This document shows, piece after piece, positions 32,470 to 41,143 of a stretch of 43,840 bases of DNA; positions within the stretch are counted from its first letter, which is position 1; each line of letters opens with the position of its first letter. Location: positions 1 through 43,840 of the forward strand of contig CABQHZ010000002.1 in the NCBI GenBank assembly GCA_902464175.1. The letters run 5' to 3'. The stretch comes from an uncultured Collinsella sp. GTDB lineage: Bacteria > Actinomycetota > Coriobacteriia > Coriobacteriales > Coriobacteriaceae. The translations under genes were made by a program, and so were the position numbers. The notes under the pieces are model-generated. The model saw only the letters and a list, made by a program, of their open reading frames with translations, ran no database searches and had not been told where the DNA came from.

Positions 32470-33189
32470 CTACATCACCTCCAGCGAGCCGCCGCGCGAG
32501 ACCACGGTGACCACCGTCGAGGCGGGGTCGTCGAGCGTGAAGGTCGTCGACGCGACGTTCCCGGCGTAGTCGAGCCACACCTCCTTGTCCCAGGTGGCTC
32601 CCGTCGCCTGCGGGGACACCTTCGCCGCCTTCCCGGCGACGGCCTCCTCGATGGCGGCGGCATCCGCGCCCAGCGCCTCTGAGAGGCGGTCGTCGGTGCC
32701 GGTCACGGAGAACGCGCCGTCGCGTTCCCTCTGGGGCGCGTACGCCTGCGTCAGGAGGTCGCAGGCCAGGGTGCGGGCGTCCCCGTCGCCCGAGACCTGG
32801 ATGAGCGACAGGCCTCCCGCCTTGTCGCCGGTTCCCTTGACCTCGATGGGCACGCTGAGCACGCCGCCGGCCTCGGAGGGCTCCTCGGCCGAGAAGAACC
32901 AGGCGCGCTCGGAACCGCCCGCGCTCTCCACCATGGCGCCCTCGACGATCCGCAGCGTGGCTGTCGGGTCGTCGGCGCCCGTCCATGCGGTGTTCCAGAG
33001 CGCCTCGGCGCCCGAGGCGGCCTTCCCGGTTGCCGCATCGGTGCCTGCAGCCGCGGGCTGCTCTTGCTCCTGGGGACTATCCTGCGCGCCTTCCTGCGGG
33101 GCGATGGCGCAGCGCGCCGCGCCCGCGCCGAGCGCCACGACGAGCGCGCTTGCCGCGACGGCGGCCATGACCCTTGACTTTCCCTGCAT
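32470..33189 (-). CDS. Secreted/membrane-anchored hypothetical protein in the transfer operon
   Basis: A 239-residue protein with an N-terminal hydrophobic anchor (VMAAVAASALVVALGAGAA), a Gln/Glu/Ala-rich linker and an extracellular alpha/beta domain (about residues 75-239). The position between the hydrolase and VirB6 and the single N-terminal anchor recall TcpC/VirB8-like proteins, but no motif proves it. Its stop lies next to the virB6 GTG and its own Shine-Dalgarno overlaps the previous stop codon. Confidence 0.65.
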   Translation of the reverse strand: MQGKSRVMAAVAASALVVALGAGAARCAIAPQEGAQDSPQEQEQPAAAGTDAATGKAASGAEALWNTAWTGADDPTATLRIVEGAMVESAGGSERAWFFSAEEPSEAGGVLSVPIEVKGTGDKAGGLSLIQVSGDGDARTLACDLLTQAYAPQRERDGAFSVTGTDDRLSEALGADAAAIEEAVAGKAAKVSPQATGATWDKEVWLDYAGNVASTTFTLDDPASTVVTVVSRGGSLEVM

Positions 33190-33198
33190 TGGTTTCTC

Positions 33199-34800
33199 CT
33201 ATCTCGCGGTGAGCGCGCAGCTGAAGCTGCCGATGCCGCTCGCTATGCGGCACACGTCGCCCGTTCGCGGCTCGTGTATGTACCTGTCGTCGCCGATGTA
33301 GATGGCCACGTGGCCCGAGCGGTAGAGGATGTCGCCGGGCTTCGCCTCCGAGAGCGGTATGCGCCTGAGCTCCTCGTACTGGGAACCCGTGTAGTGGCTT
33401 ATGCGGATGCCCGCCTGCGCGTAGCAGTACTGCGTGAGCCCGCTGCAGTCGAGCGCCTTGCCGGGAGTCGAGCCTCCCCACACGTAGGGCACGCCGAGCT
33501 GGCTGTACGCCGCCTCGACGATCGCGTTCCCGTTCGCGGTCGAGTCCTTCAGGTCCTCGACCGTCATGGAGTCGAACCTGTAGAGGCCCCATTGCGCCAT
33601 GATCGACTTCAGGGACTCGACGTAGGACGAGTCGGTCGCCCAGCCGGCGTCCTTGAGCCCCTCGGCCATCCTGTCCGAGTCGTGCCTCTCGATCGCCTCC
33701 TGGATGAGGGCGTTGCCCGAGTAGCGCTCTGCCTGCAGGAAGACCCTGCTGCGGAAGCGGATGCACTCGGCGTCGCCGGTGAAGCGGATGAAGCTCGCCG
33801 TGATCTGGGTGTGCTCGCCGGGCACGTATTCCTCGCTGGTGGCCCAGTTCGCCTTGCCGGCCACCTCGGGGCAGCCCGCGTAGCCCGACCACCACTTCAT
33901 GCCGAAGAGGTTGTGGTCGTGCTCTGCGAGCTGACTCATGCGGTCGCCCTGGCCGGACTCCTGGATGATCTGCGCGATGGTGCAGCCCGCCGGGTGCCCG
34001 TACTCCTCCTGGCACTCGAGCGCCGCCTCGACCATCTCGTAGGTGATGTAGGGCGGCAGCCCCTCGAGGCCCTGCTTGGAGGCCGCGTCGTCCCAGAAGC
34101 CGAACAGCGCGCTCAGCAGCTGCGCGACGGCGAGCGCGCAGGCGACGAAGGCCACGATGCCGGCCACCGCCCCGAGCAGGGCGGGCGCTGCGCCCGAGAC
34201 CGCGCCCGCGATCGCGGAGGCGGCGCCCTTCGACCCCGCGGCTCGGGCCGCCTCGCCCGACGCCTGCGCGGCCGCCTGGGCCGCCTGGTGCTTGGCCGGG
34301 GCGGTCGCGCCGGCTGCCTCGGGGCCGCGCGCGCCTCCCTTTGGGGCGCCGAGCGCGGTCGCCGCCTTGCGGCTGCCTTGGGCTGCTTTCTTCGCCTTCC
34401 TCTGCCGCAGCCTTCCCGCGGCCTTCTTGGCCGCACGCCCCGCGTCGTACATGCCCGAGGCGCCCTCGAGCTCCTCCGAGTCGTCGAGCTGGGAGACGGC
34501 CTCCCGGGCGATCGCCAGCTTCGCCGCATCGACGCGCGAGCGCATCGCGGCCGCCGCGCGCCGGTCGCCGGCTGGTTGGGACAATTTGTCCCCGAGCCCG
34601 CCTTCCGGCGCGTCGGGCCTGGAAGGGCGCCCCTTCGCCGTTGCGGCGGGGCCTCCCGCCTCGTCGAGCGGGCCGGCACCCTCCGAGACGTTTCCCAGGG
34701 CGTCGCGCTCGGTCTCCGCGACGTCGCCCGCGGTGAGCACGTCGCGGCGCTGCGCCCCGACCACCTCGAGCATCCCGCCGCCCTCGCTCGGGCCGGCCAT
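33199..34800 (-). CDS. Bifunctional peptidoglycan hydrolase (glucosaminidase-like + NlpC/P60)
   Basis: A 533-residue protein. A long disordered Ala-rich N-terminus is followed by one transmembrane helix (AGIVAFVACALAVAQLLSAL, about residue 215-240). Then an N-acetylglucosaminidase/lysozyme-type domain (catalytic Glu in IIQESGQGDR; HDHNLFGMKWW), and an NlpC/P60 endopeptidase with Cys in LDCSGLTQYCYAQ and His in RSGHVAIYIGDD. It opens the cell wall for the conjugation channel, the usual role of such proteins between VirB4 and VirB6 genes. It starts 2 nt after the virB4 stop. A GGGACAATTTGTCCC palindrome lies in its linker region. Confidence 0.9.
   Translation of the reverse strand: MAGPSEGGGMLEVVGAQRRDVLTAGDVAETERDALGNVSEGAGPLDEAGGPAATAKGRPSRPDAPEGGLGDKLSQPAGDRRAAAAMRSRVDAAKLAIAREAVSQLDDSEELEGASGMYDAGRAAKKAAGRLRQRKAKKAAQGSRKAATALGAPKGGARGPEAAGATAPAKHQAAQAAAQASGEAARAAGSKGAASAIAGAVSGAAPALLGAVAGIVAFVACALAVAQLLSALFGFWDDAASKQGLEGLPPYITYEMVEAALECQEEYGHPAGCTIAQIIQESGQGDRMSQLAEHDHNLFGMKWWSGYAGCPEVAGKANWATSEEYVPGEHTQITASFIRFTGDAECIRFRSRVFLQAERYSGNALIQEAIERHDSDRMAEGLKDAGWATDSSYVESLKSIMAQWGLYRFDSMTVEDLKDSTANGNAIVEAAYSQLGVPYVWGGSTPGKALDCSGLTQYCYAQAGIRISHYTGSQYEELRRIPLSEAKPGDILYRSGHVAIYIGDDRYIHEPRTGDVCRIASGIGSFSCALTAR
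34578..34592. repeat. GGGACAATTTGTCCC palindrome, copy 2 (in the peptidoglycan hydrolase gene)
   Basis: Identical to copies 1 and 3; shares the extra downstream bases CGAG with copy 1. The coding strand again reads Gly-Asp-Lys-Leu-Ser, in a disordered region with no structural reason for conservation. Confidence 0.75.
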
Positions 34801-34802
34801 TC

Positions 34803-37280
34803 CTATTCCTCCGCCTCTCGCGCCGCCCGGCGCATCTCGCGCTCGGCGACCTCTGCGGGCTTGGTGTTCCACAGGTCGTAGAGCGGGCCTTTCGGGAAGT
34901 CGTCGGTGATGGGCACGCGGATCCCGGCGCTGATGAGCAGGCCCTCGCCGGGCTTGACGGCGTCGCCGATGTAGCCGCGCTCCGTGGCGGAGAGCTGGAG
35001 CATCTCCGCCCATGCGTCGAGGTCGGCGGTGGACTGCTTGTGCAGCAGGAAGAACTCGGAGTTGAGCACCATGTCGCGGGCCTCGGCGTTGGCCAGCATG
35101 TGGCTCGTGTTCTGGCTGATGCCGGTGCAGATGAGGCCGAACTTGCGCCCCTCGCGCCACAGGCGGGCGAAGTACTCGACCACCGTCGGGTGCGCGAAGA
35201 GGCTCTGCACCTCGTCGATGTAGAGCCAGGTGTAGTTGGGGCGCGGCGGCGTTACCATCACGCGGTTGCGCACCATCTCGAGCGCCGTGATCATGCCGAA
35301 CACGCGCATGTTCTGGCCGAGGCCGTGCATGTCGATGTTGGTGATGCGGTTGTCGAGCGCCACGTTGCTCTGGCCGTTGAAGAAGGAGAACGCGCCCTTC
35401 ACGTAGCGCTCGTAGCGCAGCGCGATGTCGGCGGCCTCGGGCTCGGGCTGAGCGAGCAGCGCCGCGTGGAAGTCGCCGAGCGTGGGCAGGCGGCCGTCCC
35501 TCGCGCACTCCCGGTACGCCTCGCCGACGCAGCGGGCGATGATCGAGCGGTCGCGCTCCGGCAGGCCCTCGCGGCCCTCGGCCATGAGCGCGCTCGAGAG
35601 CGCGAGCACCGCGTCGGTCTTGTACGCGAGCTTGGCGGCGTCGGCGCGGTCCGCGACGTCGGCGGTGTCGAGGGGGTTGAGCACCGCCGAGCATCCCGGG
35701 GCGAGCTCGACGTTCGCGCCGCCGAGCGCGCCGACGAGGTTGCCGTACTCGCCGGCCGGGTCGAAGATCACGACCTCGTCCTCGGGGTGCGCGAGCACGG
35801 TGTTGGTTATCTCGCGCTTCACCGAGAAGCTCTTGCCCGAGCCGGGCTTGCCGCACACGAAGCCCATGGGGCTCGCCAGGCGCTTGCGGTCGCACAGCAC
35901 CAGGTTCCCGCTCTCCCTGGACTGCCCGTAGTAGCCTCCGCCCGCCTCGTCGAGGCTCTGGCTGGCGAAGGGCATCTGCATGGCCACCTGCCCCGTGGTG
36001 AGGTAGCGGCTCACGGTGACGTGGTTGTCCCCGAGCGGGAGCACCGAGTTGAGAGCCTGGCGCTGCCGGAAGTGGAGCGGCTCGAGGCCGATCGTGCAGC
36101 CCTGCGCGACGCTCGTCACCTGCTGGACGCGGCGGTCGAGCTCCTCGAGGCTGTCGGCCCAGGTGTAGACGAGGCCCGTGTAGACGAACAGGCGCTCGGA
36201 CTTGTTGCGCAGGAAGTCGAGCAGCTCCTCGGCCTCCTCCTTCGAGAAGCGCAGCTCGGGCGGCAGGATCTGGTAGTCGTAGCCCTTCTTCACGGCGCTC
36301 ATCTGCTCGTCGATGATCTCCTTGTCCATCCAGTCGATCTGGCGCTTCACGAGCGCGAGCGCCTCGCTCTGCGCGATGGGCTGCACGTGCAGCGTCACGT
36401 TGAGCGGCAGCGGCAGGTCGATGATGGAGGCGAGGTAGGTCTCCTCGATGACCGACCCGAAGCTGCGCACCGCGAGCACCGCGCCGTAGCGCCCGTCGCT
36501 GCGGAAGCAGTCGGACCTGCCCTCGGGCTTGAAGTCGAGCGTGGAGGGCATGACGAAGTCCTTCGTGCGCGCTCCCGACGTCGGGGACAATTTGTCCCAG
36601 GAGAACTCGAAGCGCGACCCCGGGCGCAGCTGCCCCTGCAAAAGCTCGAGCCTCTCGACGCCGTCGAGGGCGCGCGACGAGCAGCGTATGCGCGCGAGCG
36701 TCTGCTCCACGTCGCCCCGGATGCGCGCGAGCTTGGGCACCGCGGCGTCGACGTCGTCGGCGCCCACGGCGTAGGTCAGGTAGCGGTGGCGCACGAGGTT
36801 CGAGACGCCCTCGCGCATCTTGTCGTTGAGGATCCGGTTGTACTCTTCGGCGAGCCCGGCGGTGGCGCGCTCCCCGGGCTCGAAGAAGACCTTGCGGCCG
36901 ACCTCGTCGGCGGGGATGGGCGCGTTCACTACCTGGAGCTGCACGTGGGAGTCCGCCGGGAAGTAGTTGAACAGCGAGCTCATCACGGTGAAGGCCGTCT
37001 CGCGCGCCTCCTTGCGCGCGGACTGGTAGCTGATGTCGGAGAACTCGACCGTCTGGCTGAACACCCCGGGCATCACCTGGGCGATGCCGTCCCTGTACAT
37101 GGCGTCGTAGCCGACGTAGGCGGCCATCTCGCGCGAGCGGTCGCGCTCCCGGCGGCGCCTCTGCCGCTCGGCCTCCGCGCCCTTCGAGGCGTCCTTGCGC
37201 CCGCCCGTGCCGCCGAGGAGCAGCCCGAGGGTGCTCGGGCGCTTCGGCCTATTCTCCTTGTTGCTTCTTGCTCGGCTCAT
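34803..37280 (-). CDS. virB4: VirB4-type conjugation ATPase
   Basis: An 825-residue cytoplasmic ATPase that powers the secretion system. Walker A GKPGSGKSF is at about residue 476, Walker B YIDEVQSLF at about 686, then the family's ISQNTSHML segment. The N-terminal region (FFEPGERATAGLAEEYNRIL) matches the TraE/VirB4 pattern. It overlaps the PrgI gene by 32 nt. The third GGGACAATTTGTCCC palindrome lies inside it (codons for Trp-Asp-Lys-Leu-Ser). Confidence 0.95.
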   Translation of the reverse strand: MSRARSNKENRPKRPSTLGLLLGGTGGRKDASKGAEAERQRRRRERDRSREMAAYVGYDAMYRDGIAQVMPGVFSQTVEFSDISYQSARKEARETAFTVMSSLFNYFPADSHVQLQVVNAPIPADEVGRKVFFEPGERATAGLAEEYNRILNDKMREGVSNLVRHRYLTYAVGADDVDAAVPKLARIRGDVEQTLARIRCSSRALDGVERLELLQGQLRPGSRFEFSWDKLSPTSGARTKDFVMPSTLDFKPEGRSDCFRSDGRYGAVLAVRSFGSVIEETYLASIIDLPLPLNVTLHVQPIAQSEALALVKRQIDWMDKEIIDEQMSAVKKGYDYQILPPELRFSKEEAEELLDFLRNKSERLFVYTGLVYTWADSLEELDRRVQQVTSVAQGCTIGLEPLHFRQRQALNSVLPLGDNHVTVSRYLTTGQVAMQMPFASQSLDEAGGGYYGQSRESGNLVLCDRKRLASPMGFVCGKPGSGKSFSVKREITNTVLAHPEDEVVIFDPAGEYGNLVGALGGANVELAPGCSAVLNPLDTADVADRADAAKLAYKTDAVLALSSALMAEGREGLPERDRSIIARCVGEAYRECARDGRLPTLGDFHAALLAQPEPEAADIALRYERYVKGAFSFFNGQSNVALDNRITNIDMHGLGQNMRVFGMITALEMVRNRVMVTPPRPNYTWLYIDEVQSLFAHPTVVEYFARLWREGRKFGLICTGISQNTSHMLANAEARDMVLNSEFFLLHKQSTADLDAWAEMLQLSATERGYIGDAVKPGEGLLISAGIRVPITDDFPKGPLYDLWNTKPAEVAEREMRRAAREAEE
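36584..36598. repeat. GGGACAATTTGTCCC palindrome, copy 3 (in virB4)
   Basis: Same 15-bp palindrome, about 2 kb from copy 2 and 9 kb from copy 1. Confidence 0.75.
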
Positions 37281-37674
37281 AGAGCTCGGCTCCTTTCTTC
37301 CTTGCCCTGCGCCTCGCGCGACGTCCCGGGCGGCCCGGGCGCGGCGAGCCCTCGGGGAGGCTCCCGGCGAGGCAGGGCTCGTACGCGAGCAGCTGCGGGG
37401 AGAACTCGTGTGCCGCCAAAAGCGGCAGCAGCTCCTCGGCGCGCATGCCGAAGGGCCGCCAGAACCCGGCGAGCCAGAACGGCATGCTGCAGAGCATGAT
37501 CGGGAAGGCCGCGTCCGCGACGTCGGCGTGCAGGCCCAGGTGGACGAAGGCCGCCGCCCCGACCGCGCTGCCGAAGCCGAGCGACACGCATGCGAGCGTG
37601 CGCAGGCTCATCTTCCCGACGATCTTCTCCTCGTACTCCCCGATGTCCTTCTGCACCGGTATCCGGAGCGCCAT
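37249..37674 (-). CDS. prgI: PrgI-family membrane protein
   Basis: A 141-residue protein with two adjacent transmembrane helices (residues 22-46 and 51-72) after the RIPVQKDIGEYEEKIVGKM start typical of PrgI. A long basic C-terminal tail (RPGRRARRRARKKG) follows. It is a VirB3-like part of the conjugation channel and always sits directly before virB4, as here. Confidence 0.85.
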   Translation of the reverse strand: MALRIPVQKDIGEYEEKIVGKMSLRTLACVSLGFGSAVGAAAFVHLGLHADVADAAFPIMLCSMPFWLAGFWRPFGMRAEELLPLLAAHEFSPQLLAYEPCLAGSLPEGSPRPGRPGRRARRRARKKGAELYEPSKKQQGE

Positions 37675-37686
37675 CCGCGACGCCCC

Positions 37687-37902
37687 CTATGCCGGCAGCC
37701 AGGACGTGTCCAGCTGCCCGAAGTAGACCGACGCGGCGATGATGATCGCGCCGCCGGCGATGGTGGAAATGGCGGTCGCGATCTGCGGGCCGCCCTGCTG
37801 CTCCCTGATGGCCAGGCCGAGCGAGACCGCTCCCCACACGACCAGGAAGCCGCCGAGGAAGGTCACGCAGCCCGACACGAGCTTGATGACGTTTGCGAGC
37901 AT
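37687..37902 (-). CDS. VirB2/Maff2-like small membrane protein (pilin-like)
   Basis: A 71-residue protein with two hydrophobic helices (CVTFLGGFLVVWGAVSLGLA; ATAISTIAGGAIIIAASVYF). Size, topology and position just before PrgI-VirB4 match the TrbC/Maff2 group of ICE pilin-like proteins. AAAGGAGAG precedes the ATG. Confidence 0.75.
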   Translation of the reverse strand: MLANVIKLVSGCVTFLGGFLVVWGAVSLGLAIREQQGGPQIATAISTIAGGAIIIAASVYFGQLDTSWLPA

Positions 37903-37944
37903 GCTGCTCTCCTTTGCTTTCGGTTGACGATGTTCCTTGCTGCT

Positions 37945-37965
37945 CCTCCCCCGCGGCGGGGGAGG
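37945..37965 (-). promoter_or_regulatory. Intercistronic hairpin between virD4 and the virB2-like gene
   Basis: A 10-bp stem CCTCCCCCGC / GCGGGGGAGG with no real loop, without a T-tract. It resembles the CCTCCCC/GGGGAGG hairpin before the sortase and may be an RNA stability or translation element rather than a terminator. Confidence 0.4.
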
Positions 37966-37986
37966 CCCGCGCCCTCCGCGGCCCCG

Positions 37987-39804
37987 TCACGAGGCGCCGT
38001 CCTTCCGCCTGCGGTACTCCGCGAAGTCGAACGGGCCGCGGCGCGTGGCCTCCTCGAGCAGGCGCGAGCGCGGGTGGCGCTCGAGCCGGTACTTCCGGTC
38101 CATGAGCGGCATGCACCCGTTCACGAGCACGAGCGCGTCCTCGCGCGGCATGCGCGCCACCTCGGCGGGCTGTATGAGGTCGCGCTCGGAGATGCCGCGG
38201 TTCACGGTCCGGGTCCAGCCGGCGCCCCGCGAGTCGCTCTGCGTCTCGCTCGCCACCGTCTGCTTGCCGGCCATCTTGCTGATCTCCTCGTTGGTCTCGT
38301 TCGCCTTGCCGCCCAGGTAGAGCAGCGTGTCGCAGGCGTTCACGATGGTCTCGGCGTTATTGTCGCCGTAGGTCTCCTTCAGCTGCGAGAGCGACTGGGC
38401 GATCATCGAGACGGCGATGTTCCTGCTGCGGGTGACGGCGATGGTCCGCTCGAAGTCGGGTATGCGCCCGATGTTGGCGAACTCGTCGAAGACGAAGTGC
38501 ACCGTCGTGGGCAGCGAGCCGCCGTGCGCCTCGAGCGCCTCGGCGCAAAGCGCGCTCACGGCCGTATCCATGAGCAGGGCGAACAGGAAGTCGAAGGTCG
38601 AGTCGGTGTCGCTCATAGACGCGAAGAGCGCGACCTTGGCGCCCTCGTCGCCCATGTGGGCGAGGTCGAGCTCGTCTTTGGAGGTGAGGTCGCGCACGGC
38701 GCGGATGGAAAGCGGCTTCAGGCGGACGTTGCAGCTCGAGAGCATCGACTTCATGGTGTCGCCGGCGGCCACGCGGAACTCGCGGTAGCTCGCGAGCGCG
38801 AAGTCGTCGGGCGGCGCGGGCTCGCGGACCTTGACCCACTCCCACGCGCCGTCCTCCTCGGAAAAGCCGCGCAGCGATCCGCCCTCCGCCGAGGCGCCGC
38901 CGCGCCTGACGTAGCGCTCGCCGGTCTCCAGCTCGCGGAACACCATGTCGAGCGGGCTCATGTAGCCCGGGTCGTCGCGGGCGTCGGCGAGCGAGAGCAG
39001 CGTGAGCAGCCCGTCGAGGTTTCGGTCGGCGGGCTCGCAGTGCATGACGAGGTAGGCCGTGAGCGCGGTGTAGACCAGGCGCTCGGCCTTCTCCCAGTAG
39101 GGGTCGCCCTTGTGGTCGGCGTCGCCCTCGGTGTTGGCGACGATGCCGCGGGCGAAGCGGATGACGCCCGCCTCGTCGCGTATGTAGGCTATGGGGTTGA
39201 AGCGCATGGAGCGCGTGAAGTCGATGGTGTCGAACGCGCGGATCTCGTAGCCGAGCTCCGCCAGCGCGCCGCCCATCTCGCGGATGAGCGTGCCCTTCGG
39301 GTCGGTCACGAAGAAGCTGGCGTTGGCCTGCAGGAGGTTCGGCTTGACGTAGTAGCGCGTCTTGCCGGTGCCGGGTCCTCCCACCACGAGCACGTTGTCG
39401 TTGGTGTCGGTGGAGAGGTCGAACCTGCGGCTCACGAGGCGGATGCGCGCGTTGTCGGTGAGGATGATGTTGTTGTCGGGGTCCTTGGGGTCGCCGAAGG
39501 GCGCGATGTCCTTGCGCGTGGCCCACCTGGAGCTACCGTGCTCCTCGCCGTCGCGCCGGGCCCCCTTGGTCCCCAGTGAGCGGGCCCAGGCGAGGAGCGC
39601 GCCGCACGCGCAGGCGGTCCCGGCGCACAGGGGAACCGCCTCCGCGGAGAAGACGCGCCCCGCGCGGAGCGCCGCGGGGATCGCCGCCATGGCGGCCTCC
39701 GGGTCGAGGATCGGGCTCGTGCCCGACGCCGCGATTGCCGCGGCCGCAAAGTCTCCCGCGGCGAACGCCGCCGCGGCCAGCGCGGCCGCCGCCTGCCACC
39801 TCAT
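37987..39804 (-). CDS. virD4: VirD4-type coupling protein
   Basis: A 605-residue type IV coupling ATPase that docks the relaxosome on the channel. Two N-terminal hydrophobic stretches (residues 1-27 and 55-73), Walker A GGPGTGKTRYY at about 141, Walker B VFDEFANIGRIPDFE at about 436, then QSLSQLKETYG. It overlaps the downstream-numbered PcfB-like gene by 4 nt (ATGA). Confidence 0.95.
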   Translation of the reverse strand: MRWQAAAALAAAAFAAGDFAAAAIAASGTSPILDPEAAMAAIPAALRAGRVFSAEAVPLCAGTACACGALLAWARSLGTKGARRDGEEHGSSRWATRKDIAPFGDPKDPDNNIILTDNARIRLVSRRFDLSTDTNDNVLVVGGPGTGKTRYYVKPNLLQANASFFVTDPKGTLIREMGGALAELGYEIRAFDTIDFTRSMRFNPIAYIRDEAGVIRFARGIVANTEGDADHKGDPYWEKAERLVYTALTAYLVMHCEPADRNLDGLLTLLSLADARDDPGYMSPLDMVFRELETGERYVRRGGASAEGGSLRGFSEEDGAWEWVKVREPAPPDDFALASYREFRVAAGDTMKSMLSSCNVRLKPLSIRAVRDLTSKDELDLAHMGDEGAKVALFASMSDTDSTFDFLFALLMDTAVSALCAEALEAHGGSLPTTVHFVFDEFANIGRIPDFERTIAVTRSRNIAVSMIAQSLSQLKETYGDNNAETIVNACDTLLYLGGKANETNEEISKMAGKQTVASETQSDSRGAGWTRTVNRGISERDLIQPAEVARMPREDALVLVNGCMPLMDRKYRLERHPRSRLLEEATRRGPFDFAEYRRRKDGAS

Positions 39805-40352
39805 CTCTCGGGCCCCTCGATCTGGCGCGGGCCGCGGTCCCGGCCGATGCCCTGGCTGTGGGCCCTCGACGCCTCGCGCGCCCGCTCGGCGCGCTCCGCC
39901 AGCCGCTCGGGCGCCTGGCGCCTCTCGGCGATCTCGGAGAGCCGCTCCCTTGCGCGATCGGCGGCCTTGCCCGTCTCTTGCTCCAGCTGGCGGAAGGCCT
40001 CGTCGACCTCGGGGGCGTCCTCCACCTTGAAGAGCAGCCAGTCGCGGCCCTCGCCGGGGATGATGTGGTGCTCGACCGACGCGGCGCGCAGCTTGTCGGA
40101 GACGACCTCCTTGATCGTCGCGTACTCGGGAAGCCCAGAGAGCTCCTCGAGGCTGAGCTTCGCGTAGGCCGGCACGCCGTCGGCCGCGATGGCCTCGGCG
40201 CGCCCGCCGGCGATGGTCCCGCGGATTCCCGCGAGGCGCTCGGAGAGCTCCCTCGCGCTGCGCGCCATTGCCTCGGCGCCGGCCTCCTGGCCGATCCTCA
40301 GCATCCAGTCGAGCAGCTTGCCGCCCGCCTCGTCCCCGTAGTCGCTCGCCAT
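39801..40352 (-). CDS. PcfB/DUF3801-like protein with shared C-terminal tail
   Basis: A 183-residue protein. The segment from AYAKLSLEELSGLPEY to DWLLFKVEDAPEVDEAFRQL resembles DUF3801/PcfB, known to act with the coupling protein in pCF10-type systems; its place directly upstream of virD4 supports this. The tail has LAERAERAREASRAH, shared with two other proteins here. GGGAGGCGCGGG precedes the ATG at 40352. Confidence 0.65.
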   Translation of the reverse strand: MASDYGDEAGGKLLDWMLRIGQEAGAEAMARSARELSERLAGIRGTIAGGRAEAIAADGVPAYAKLSLEELSGLPEYATIKEVVSDKLRAASVEHHIIPGEGRDWLLFKVEDAPEVDEAFRQLEQETGKAADRARERLSEIAERRQAPERLAERAERAREASRAHSQGIGRDRGPRQIEGPER

Positions 40353-40377
40353 CCCGCGCCTCCCTTCCAGTCGAGAT

Positions 40378-40402
40378 GAAAAAGGGCGCCTTCGCGCCCC
40401 GG
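40378..40402 (-). terminator. Terminator upstream of the PcfB-like/virD4 genes
   Basis: Minus-strand stem GGGCGC-GAAG-GCGCCC then TTTTT. It would reduce read-through from the replication block into the transfer genes, so a separate promoter or antitermination may be needed downstream. Confidence 0.8.
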
Positions 40403-40408
40403 TCGTCC

Positions 40409-40942
40409 CTATTCGGCCCCGACGGCCCTCTCGCGCGCCATTGGGGCGCGGGCTTCCTGCCCGGCGTGCGCGCGGCTCGCCTCGCGGGCGGACGCGGCGC
40501 GCTGCGCCAGCGGCTCGGGAGCCTTCTCGTGCAGATGGGCCCACTCGCCGCTGCGGCACTGCTCCGGCGTCGCCTCGCACATGTCGCGCATGGCGCGCTC
40601 GAACCGCTCGGGCTCCTGGGCGATGGCGCCGAAGCTCCAGCTCTCGAAGCCGGTCCACGCGTCGCCGTCGCGCTTGAGCGTCCACCACTCGTCGCCGCCG
40701 TTCACCTGCTGGATGAACGCGAGGTCGCGGTAGCAGAACCCCTGGCGTATGGCCCAGTTGCCCGAGCCGAGCGCCTCGCGGAGCCTGTCGACGCTGTCCG
40801 TGCGGGAGAACTCGTAGGGGTACTCCTCGAGGAACGGGTCGTCCTGCCAGTCGAAGCCGCCGACCTTGAGCCAGCCGTTCTCCTGGCACTTCTCCACGAG
40901 CCCGTCGTGCTCGCGGCCGGTTATCCTCTCGAAGCCGTCCAT
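40409..40942 (-). CDS. Hypothetical protein with shared Arg/Ala-rich C-terminal tail
   Basis: A 177-residue protein. The folded part (NGWLKVGGFDWQDDPFLEEY, then FCYRDLAFIQQVNGGDEWW) is aromatic-rich and not a family I can name. The tail (LAQRAASAREASRAHAGQ) matches two other element proteins. GGAGGGCCC precedes the ATG. A terminator follows it. Confidence 0.6.
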   Translation of the reverse strand: MDGFERITGREHDGLVEKCQENGWLKVGGFDWQDDPFLEEYPYEFSRTDSVDRLREALGSGNWAIRQGFCYRDLAFIQQVNGGDEWWTLKRDGDAWTGFESWSFGAIAQEPERFERAMRDMCEATPEQCRSGEWAHLHEKAPEPLAQRAASAREASRAHAGQEARAPMARERAVGAE

Positions 40943-41143
40943 GGGCCCTCCGCCTTTCGTTTGTTGCTTGGCGGGCGGCGTCCTCGCGATGGGGGCACGG
41001 TGCGAGTCGGAGCAGGCGTGCGTGCCGGCGCGTCGGCGCCGCCCAAGACGTGTATAGCGATTTCGATTGCGGCGGGCATCGGGGCCGCCTGCGATGGGTC
41101 GAGCTGGGTCGAGCCGTCCGCGCCTCCACGGGAAGCGCACAAG
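40943..41143. other. 201-bp leader region with a tandem TGGGTCGAGC repeat
   Basis: No gene. TGGGTCGAGC occurs twice in direct succession (41095-41114), followed by a block similar to one at 43134-43173. Probable promoter/operator for the 40409 gene. Confidence 0.5.

Noticed and set aside
35040..37499. 819-aa plus-strand open frame opposite virB4
   Set aside because: It is the antisense shadow of virB4 in GC-rich DNA: low-complexity Glu/Val/Arg composition, no motif and no ribosome-binding site.
37195..39579. 794-aa plus-strand open frame over prgI and virD4
   Set aside because: Shadow of two well-supported minus-strand genes.
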